Shown in pieces: positions 6,622-10,753 of a stretch of DNA of 10,753 bases. The DNA comes from RGIG6353 sp964558655. Its GTDB lineage: Bacteria > Bacillota > Clostridia > Oscillospirales > SIG627. The stretch is taken from the NCBI GenBank assembly GCA_964558655.1, contig CAZLEX010000041.1, positions 1 to 10,753 of the forward strand, given 5' to 3'. The translations under genes were made by a program, and so were the position numbers. Each line of letters begins with the position of its first letter. Within the stretch, counting starts at the first letter, position 1. A model generated the notes under the pieces. It did no database searches and was not told the DNA's origin. It saw nothing but the letters and a program-made list of their open reading frames with translations.

Positions 6622-6655
6622 GCCGTCGGCAAAAAACTTGCCGGCGGCAATTTTT
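6622..6655. terminator. Bidirectional rho-independent terminator
   Basis: GCCGTCGGCAA (6622-6632) pairs with TTGCCGGCGGC (6638-6648) over 11 bp including one G-U, with a 5-base loop. Five T residues follow on the plus strand (6651-6655). On the minus strand the stem is followed by seven T residues (complement of 6614-6620). It ends transcription of both convergent genes. The TAA stop of the flavodiiron gene lies in the T tract. Confidence 0.9.
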
Positions 6656-8438
6656 ATATCTCTTCAAAATCGGATGCCGGGTGTTTGCACAATGGGCATA
6701 TAAAATCGGCGGGAAGAGTGTCCCCTTCGTAAACATAACCGCAAATTTTACATACATAACCGCGTTTTCCGTCAGACTTAGGCTTCGGCTTGACGCTGTC
6801 CCGATAATAGGTATAGGTCATGGTTTTAAGGTCGTTTAAAACTTTCGACTGAGAAATTTTGCAGATAAACATACCGTGCGTCTCGAAATCAGCATATTGT
6901 TCAACCTCAAGAGAGATGAAGGAATTAACATACTCCGAAAGAACCGGAAGATTATTGTCGGAGAGGAAAAAGTCAATGTCTCGGAATTTATCCGTATTGC
7001 GACCGCTGCTGAATCCGAACCGTTCAAACAGACCGAAAGGAGTCTCCCGCACAAGACAGTTTATATTCATCTTCCCCGTTTTCTTTATCACATGGTAGGA
7101 ATAATTGTCCTTGTTTATCGTAACGGCAATTCGGTTAGGTGTGTTTGTAAGCTGAGTTACGCTGTTGACAATGAGGCCGTTGTTCTTCTCCCCGTCACGC
7201 GATGTCACAAGATAAAGTCCGTATTCTATGTTGGAAAGAGGTACCGTGCCGTCCTTTTCGGAGGAAACAGCACAAGCCGAATACTCACGGCAAAGTTCAC
7301 CGGCAAGAGCGTCAATCTGCCGTCTTGTGTCCTCATTCACCGCCGACATGATTTTTACGCTGTTGTCGCAGAAAGTCAAGCCCTTGCATTTGTCAAGCAT
7401 TTCACGCATTACTTTTGCGGCAACCGGTGCCCAGCTTCCGTTCTCGATAAAGGCAACCGTGCGGTTTGAAAATCCCCTCTCGGTAAGGTGGGATATAAAG
7501 GTTTTCATGTGCGGAAATATATCGGCGTTGTATGTGGTTGTCGCCAAAACAAGCTTACCGTACCTGAAAGCGTCACTTACCGCCTGCGACATATCGCACC
7601 TCGCAAGGTCGTGCAGGACAATTTTCGGACAGCCGCTTGAGCGAAGCCTGTTTTCAAGCAATTCAGCCGCCTTTTTTGTGTTGGAGTAAACGGAAGTGTA
7701 GGCAATTACCGTTCCGTCCTCTTCGGGAAGATAACTTGACCAGGTGTTGTAAAGACCGATGTAACGCTCAAGATTATCGGACAGTACAGGTCCGTGAAGA
7801 GAACATATTTTTTTCGTTTCAAGCCCCGACAGCTTTTTGAGAAGAGCCTGCACCTGCACTCCGTATTTTCCGACAATGCCGAAATAGTAGCGTCTCGCCT
7901 CGCTCTCCCACTCCTCATTCGTGTCGGGAGTGCCGAATTTTCCGAAAGCGTCGGCAGAAAAGAGAACTTTGTCAAAACTGTCGTAGGTCACAATAACCTC
8001 AGGCCAGTGTACCATCGGAGCCGTAAAGAATTTCAGAGTGTGCGTCCCCAAAAAGAGCGTATCTCCGTCACGCACGGCGATTCTGTTATCGGCAAAATCC
8101 GTGCCGAAGAAATTCTTCATCATGCCAAACGCCTTGTCTGACGCCACAACGGCGGTATTCGGATAAACTTTGAGAAAATTCACAATGTTTGCCGAGTGGT
8201 CGGGTTCCATGTGCTGTACAATAAGATAATCGGGTGCTCTGTTTCCCAAAACACTTTGGATATTATCAAGCCACTCGTGCGTATATCCGACGCCCACCGT
8301 GTCCATGACCGCCGTTTTTTCGTCGACTATGACATACGAATTATAGGAAATTCCGTTGGGGATTTTATACTGTCCCTCAAACAAATCGTTTTTTCTGTCA
8401 TCTACTCCGACATATTTTATGCTGTCCGTGATATTCAT
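6654..8438 (-). CDS. Flavodiiron protein fused to flavin reductase-like and rubredoxin domains
   Basis: The product has 594 residues, with ATG at 8438 and an AGGAGGAG ribosome site. The order of domains is as follows. A metallo-beta-lactamase-like diiron domain (about 1-240) has ligands H76, E78, D80 and H81 in HMEPDHS, then H144, D163 and H215. A flavodoxin domain (about 243-385) has the FMN loop TSVYSNTKKAA. A flavin reductase-like domain (about 395-545) follows, then a rubredoxin domain (559-594) with CKIC and CPLC pairs (C563, C566, C581, C584). The rubredoxin is short, as in rubrerythrins. The family reduces oxygen to water or NO to N2O in the cytoplasm of anaerobes. Rubredoxin and FMN domains on one chain could give a largely self-contained electron path from NAD(P)H, although the direct donor is not shown. 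It is last in the operon, 15 bases after the D-lactate dehydrogenase. Confidence 0.93.
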   Translation of the reverse strand: MNITDSIKYVGVDDRKNDLFEGQYKIPNGISYNSYVIVDEKTAVMDTVGVGYTHEWLDNIQSVLGNRAPDYLIVQHMEPDHSANIVNFLKVYPNTAVVASDKAFGMMKNFFGTDFADNRIAVRDGDTLFLGTHTLKFFTAPMVHWPEVIVTYDSFDKVLFSADAFGKFGTPDTNEEWESEARRYYFGIVGKYGVQVQALLKKLSGLETKKICSLHGPVLSDNLERYIGLYNTWSSYLPEEDGTVIAYTSVYSNTKKAAELLENRLRSSGCPKIVLHDLARCDMSQAVSDAFRYGKLVLATTTYNADIFPHMKTFISHLTERGFSNRTVAFIENGSWAPVAAKVMREMLDKCKGLTFCDNSVKIMSAVNEDTRRQIDALAGELCREYSACAVSSEKDGTVPLSNIEYGLYLVTSRDGEKNNGLIVNSVTQLTNTPNRIAVTINKDNYSYHVIKKTGKMNINCLVRETPFGLFERFGFSSGRNTDKFRDIDFFLSDNNLPVLSEYVNSFISLEVEQYADFETHGMFICKISQSKVLNDLKTMTYTYYRDSVKPKPKSDGKRGYVCKICGYVYEGDTLPADFICPLCKHPASDFEEI

Positions 8439-8453
8439 ACCTGTTACTCCTCC

Positions 8454-9488
8454 TCAAAAACATTTCCTGTCCTTACAGTCCTCAACCGCTCCGCAGCGGG
8501 AACAAATTTCGTTTTTACACTGTCCTTTTTCAAAAAAGCTCTTTAAATTCGAGACGGTGGTTTCGGCTATATTTTCAAGTGCCTCTTCGGTGAGAAATGC
8601 CTGGTGCGATGTCACTATTACATTGGGCATCGAAATAAGTCTTGAGAGAACCTCGTCCTCCATGATGTGCCCGGAATTATCCTCGAAAAACAGGTCGGAT
8701 TCTTCTTCGTAAACATCAAGGCAGGCGGCTCCGACTTTTCTCGCTTTGATTGCGTCAAGCAACGCTTCGGCGTCAACCAACGCACCCCGCGATGTATTTA
8801 TTATAACAACTCCGCGACGGCACTTGTTCAGGGCTTCGGAGTCTATTATGTGGTGCGTGTCTTCCGTCAGCGGACAGTGCAGGGAAATAATATCGCTTTT
8901 TGCGAAAAGCTCGTCAAGTTCGACATATTTCACCCTCTCGCCGTCTGCAAACTGCGGTGAGGGATATTTGTCGTACGCCAGAACTTTCATTGAGAATCCT
9001 AAGCAAATATTCGAAAAAGTGCGTCCTATACGCCCCGTTCCGATAATCCCGACGGTCTTTCCATGCAAGTCGAACCCCGTAAGCCCGTTAAGACTGAAAT
9101 TGTAGTCGCGTGAACGGATATACGCCTTGTGAATACGGCGGATTGATGTGAGAAGAAGCGCCATTGCGTGCTCGGCTACCGCATAGGGAGAATATTCCGG
9201 GACCCTCAAAACATGAATTTTTCCGAACGCGTATTTCATATCGACATTGTTAAATCCGGCACACCTCAGTGCAATTGTCCGAATTCCCAAAGAACAAAGC
9301 CTGTCAATAACATCGGCGTCGACCGAATCGTTAACAAAGACACAAACTCCGTCACAGTCGTGAGCAAGCTCCGCCGTGTCCCTGTTAAGCTTTGTCTCAA
9401 AATACTTTATTTCAATTCCGTTTTCGGCGGCGTATTTGTCAAAGTATTTTCTGTCATACGGCTTTGTGTCGAAAAAAGCGATTTTCAT
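8454..9488 (-). CDS. ldhA: D-lactate dehydrogenase (D-2-hydroxyacid dehydrogenase) with cysteine-rich tail
   Basis: The product has 344 residues, with ATG at 9488 and AAGGAG 6 bases upstream. The enzyme interconverts pyruvate and D-lactate with NAD(H). Motifs are all in place: the Rossmann glycine motif GIIGTGRIG (147-155), D173 after it (NAD rather than NADP preference), SLHCPLT (202-208), and the catalytic triad R234 (NTSRGALVD), E263 (DVYEEE) and H295 (SHQAFLT). VYEEESDLFFED is characteristic of LdhA-type D-lactate dehydrogenases. The odd part is the C-terminus: about 20 residues after the last helix carry five cysteines (C324, C329, C332, C338, C343) and end KCF, in a spacing that could bind zinc or an Fe-S cluster or act as a redox switch. 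It lies between the MBL gene (48-base gap) and the flavodiiron gene (15-base gap). Other 2-hydroxyacids are possible substrates. Confidence 0.9.
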   Translation of the reverse strand: MKIAFFDTKPYDRKYFDKYAAENGIEIKYFETKLNRDTAELAHDCDGVCVFVNDSVDADVIDRLCSLGIRTIALRCAGFNNVDMKYAFGKIHVLRVPEYSPYAVAEHAMALLLTSIRRIHKAYIRSRDYNFSLNGLTGFDLHGKTVGIIGTGRIGRTFSNICLGFSMKVLAYDKYPSPQFADGERVKYVELDELFAKSDIISLHCPLTEDTHHIIDSEALNKCRRGVVIINTSRGALVDAEALLDAIKARKVGAACLDVYEEESDLFFEDNSGHIMEDEVLSRLISMPNVIVTSHQAFLTEEALENIAETTVSNLKSFFEKGQCKNEICSRCGAVEDCKDRKCF

Positions 9489-9536
9489 AAATTTCTCCTT
9501 ACAAAAACAAAACTTGAGATTACCGTTAAGACTGTG

Positions 9537-10208
9537 TCACACAACCGTTTCGTAACCGTCATAAGCGATTTCAATACCGTATTTTTCGGCTATTTCTTCG
9601 GATTTATTCATGTTCGGATAAAACTGCCGTGCAAGATGGGTTACCGCAAAGCGTTTGACATACTTTGACAGCATGGATTTAATTTCCGAAACCATTCCCA
9701 AATCGTTATGCTCTATAATTCTTATATCTCCCACGCTGTCTCCCAAAGTTGCGTCCAAAATCGCAAGGTCGACATTTTTGTTTACAAGGCCGTAAAATTC
9801 GTCGGGCATAAGCCAGGAACCGTCAAGACCGTAAAAAACCGTCTTTTCTCCGTCACAAATAAAGAAATGCACCGTCTCTGTCGAATGGTTCCCCCGAAAC
9901 GCCTCAACGGTATATTTCCCCACCTGCTTCTTTTCCCCGTCCTTAAAAGCGATAAATTCACCGCCGCTTTTTTCAAGCAGTTTTACGGTGTCGGCGTTGT
10001 AATGGTCGCTGTGAGGGTGAGTGTTTATGATGTATTTTATTTTCGATATGTCGCACTTGAAAGTTTTAAGAGCTTCCGGCACACAGGGGCCGGGATCAAT
10101 AAGTAATTCGTCATCAATCAGCACCGATGAAAGACGGCGAATTTCAGGGTTATTTTCGGAAACCGTCGGCCAGTCTGCCGCACCTGTGCCTAAAAAGAAA
10201 ATCTTCAT
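9537..10208 (-). CDS. MBL-fold metallo-hydrolase
   Basis: The product has 223 residues, with ATG at 10208 and GAGG 8 bases upstream. It is a complete metallo-beta-lactamase fold enzyme. GTGAADWP lies near the N-terminus, DPGP at 38-41, the HxHxDH motif in NTHPHSDHYN (H64, H66, D68, H69), H108 in RGNHST, D129 in YGLDGSW and H191 in VTHLA. This is a full set of ligands for two metals. The pattern resembles the RNase Z/PhnP-type branch (phosphodiesterase or cyclic-phosphate hydrolase) more than glyoxalase II or beta-lactamase. No C-P lyase genes are nearby, so a PhnP role is unsupported and the substrate is unknown. It is the first gene of an operon with D-lactate dehydrogenase and the flavodiiron protein. 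The stop codon lies inside the short palindrome TGTGTCACACA (9533-9543). Confidence 0.88.
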   Translation of the reverse strand: MKIFFLGTGAADWPTVSENNPEIRRLSSVLIDDELLIDPGPCVPEALKTFKCDISKIKYIINTHPHSDHYNADTVKLLEKSGGEFIAFKDGEKKQVGKYTVEAFRGNHSTETVHFFICDGEKTVFYGLDGSWLMPDEFYGLVNKNVDLAILDATLGDSVGDIRIIEHNDLGMVSEIKSMLSKYVKRFAVTHLARQFYPNMNKSEEIAEKYGIEIAYDGYETVV

Positions 10209-10242
10209 AACCGTTACCTCATTTCATCTTTCGGTTTAAAGT

Positions 10243-10278
10243 CCGTGTGAAAAGCAAATCCTTAAAATATTCACACGG
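10243..10278 (-). promoter_or_regulatory. Inverted repeat over the start site of the MBL-ldhA-flavodiiron operon
   Basis: CCGTGTGAA (10243-10251) and TTCACACGG (10270-10278) form a perfect 9-bp inverted repeat with 18 bases between the arms. The right arm lies just downstream of the predicted -10 and covers the expected start near 10274, so a repressor bound there would block initiation. The half-site resembles that of the redox regulator Rex (TTGTGAA), but Rex sites normally have the arms a few bases apart. Alternatively, an RNA hairpin could form if transcription starts further upstream. Confidence 0.5.
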
Positions 10279-10280
10279 GT

Positions 10281-10309
10281 ATTCTATCATAAAGCGTGAA
10301 AAAAGTAAA
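10281..10309 (-). promoter_or_regulatory. Probable promoter of the MBL-ldhA-flavodiiron operon
   Basis: TTTACT (10309-10304) and TAGAAT (10286-10281) are separated by 17 bases on the minus strand. The -10 matches the consensus at five of six positions and the -35 at four of six. The leader to the MBL gene would be about 65 bases. I see no separate promoter in the 48 bases before ldhA. Confidence 0.55.
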
Positions 10310-10340
10310 TGACTTTTTCATGACAATTCCTTTTCGGCAA

Positions 10341-10405
10341 AGCTTTCGCAAGAGTTACACCCAAACGGAATGTGACAAGTCAAAGCCTTTAAAACTCTTG
10401 AAGCT
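10341..10405. other. Long imperfect stem-loop of unknown role
   Basis: AGCTT (10341-10345) pairs with AAGCT (10401-10405), and CAAGAGTT (10349-10356) pairs with AACTCTTG (10393-10400). This gives 13 bp interrupted by one 3-base bulge. The 36-base loop contains TGACAAGTCA (10373-10382), a short palindrome. It lies upstream of the MBL operon promoter. It could be an operator region, a small structured RNA or part of a longer leader; it does not match a riboswitch class that I recognise. Confidence 0.45.
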
Positions 10406-10473
10406 GTGTGAAACCCGCTTTTTTGCAAATTCTTAAAAAACAAAATCGTCTTATCAAAAAACCGCGTTACGCG

Positions 10474-10518
10474 TATTTATTTTTATTTTTATTATTTTTA
10501 TTATTATTATTATTTTAT
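10474..10518. repeat. A/T-rich simple repeat (TTA/TTTTTA)
   Basis: About 45 bases made only of A and T in TTATTTTTA and (TTA)n runs, immediately left of the 11-bp tandem array. It could be a slippage-prone or easily melted segment. No coding role is visible. Confidence 0.85.
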
Positions 10519-10519
10519 G

Positions 10520-10571
10520 CTGCCCTTTTCCTGCCCTTTTCCTGCCCTTTTCCTGCCCTTTTCCTGCCCTC
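10520..10571. repeat. Tandem 11-bp repeat, 4.7 copies, with degenerate continuation
   Basis: The unit CTGCCCTTTTC occurs four times without a mismatch (10520-10530, 10531-10541, 10542-10552, 10553-10563), followed by a partial copy (CTGCCCTC). An 11-base unit shifts frame each time, so it is not a coding repeat. To the right, through about 10672, related CTGCCC, CTTTT and CCGTTTTATCTGC fragments look like decayed copies. It marks a non-coding, expansion-prone spot between operons. Confidence 0.9.
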
Positions 10572-10652
10572 ATTATACCGTTATATGCCTTTTTTACCGC
10601 TTTTTTCGGTGCTTTTTTATCTGCCCGCTTTTCTATCCGTTTTATCTGCTCT

Positions 10653-10753
10653 TTACCTGCCCTCGCCCTGACATCGCGTCCCGTAATCCGTTAGCGTAAT
10701 CACCCTTATATTACCGTATAAAGTCTGTATGATTTCTCCCGCTTTTTCAAGAC
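10653..10753 (-). CDS. Possible 3' end of a gene entering from the right edge
   Basis: One minus-strand frame is open from the right edge (first whole codon at 10751) to a TAA at 10653-10655. It encodes about 32 residues including LEKAGEIIQTLYGN and IRVITLTDYG. The amphipathic, non-repetitive start reads like real protein, while the last residues (RCQGEGR) run into the degenerate repeat. The piece is too short to name and could be a chance open frame. Confidence 0.2.
   Translation of the reverse strand, partial: LEKAGEIIQTLYGNIRVITLTDYGTRCQGEGR

Larger units (their letters stand above)
10209..10652. other. Intergenic region with no convincing gene
   Basis: About 440 bases without a supportable gene on either strand. 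From left to right it holds the MBL operon leader with a 9-bp inverted repeat, the operon promoter, a bulged 13-bp stem, an A/T-rich simple repeat and a decaying 11-bp tandem repeat. The plus-strand open frame through the repeat is low-complexity (Leu/Phe/Pro) with no ribosome site, and I do not regard it as a gene. Confidence 0.7.

Noticed and set aside
10457..10485. Terminator formed by CGCG-TAA-CGCG followed by T residues on the minus strand
   Set aside because: The stem has only 4 bp with a 3-base loop, too weak to call without a defined upstream gene.
10520..10571. CRISPR-like array
   Set aside because: The 11-bp units are directly tandem with no spacers, and there are no cas genes nearby.
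10408..10671. Plus-strand open frame of 87 codons through the repeats
   Set aside because: Its product is low-complexity Leu/Phe/Pro generated by A/T-rich and 11-bp repeats, with no ribosome site at its ATG.

Overview
The window looks like chromosomal DNA from an anaerobic, probably uncultured member of the Clostridia (Bacillota). The evidence is a sporulation sigma factor of the SigG type, a folate ECF transporter under a tetrahydrofolate riboswitch, a multidomain flavodiiron protein, a PduL-type phosphotransacylase and a GGGtGRT-family protein, together with strong AGGAGG ribosome sites and sigma-A-like promoters with 17-bp spacers. I see no phage genes, insertion sequences, CRISPR array, tRNA or rRNA.

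Left part (1-2331): a minus-strand operon, read from about 2296 toward 1, carries pduL (phosphotransacylase), a NifU/IscU-like Fe-S scaffold protein and a GGGtGRT-family protein cut by the left edge. Its promoter lies at 2303-2331. Facing away from it is a plus-strand sigG (2412-2714) that stops after about 95 homologous residues. It has lost the DNA-binding regions and abuts the 3' end of the next gene.

Middle (2721-6655): a minus-strand gene of 607 codons fuses a FolT-type folate-uptake membrane protein to folylpolyglutamate synthase (FolC), so one polypeptide could both import and trap folate. Upstream are a consensus promoter, a recognisable THF riboswitch aptamer whose first base is about at the predicted transcription start, and a perfect 10-bp hairpin that buries the ribosome binding site. 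A back-to-back promoter drives a plus-strand polytopic membrane protein of the DUF6056/GT-C type with a small C-terminal stalk-like domain. A bidirectional terminator closes this convergent junction.

Right part (6654-10309): a minus-strand operon runs MBL-fold hydrolase, D-lactate dehydrogenase (with a cysteine-rich tail), flavodiiron protein-flavin reductase-rubredoxin. This reads as an oxygen/NO defence and NAD+-recycling unit, with an unassigned hydrolase at its head. A 9-bp inverted repeat lies over its predicted start site.

Right end (10310-10753): no convincing gene. It holds a bulged 13-bp stem, an A/T-rich simple repeat, a tandem 11-bp repeat that decays to the right, and possibly the last 32 codons of a gene entering from the right edge. 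The points most worth following are the FolT-FolC fusion with its layered RNA control, the broken sigG, the PduL/Fe-S scaffold/GGGtGRT operon and the structured DNA at the right end.
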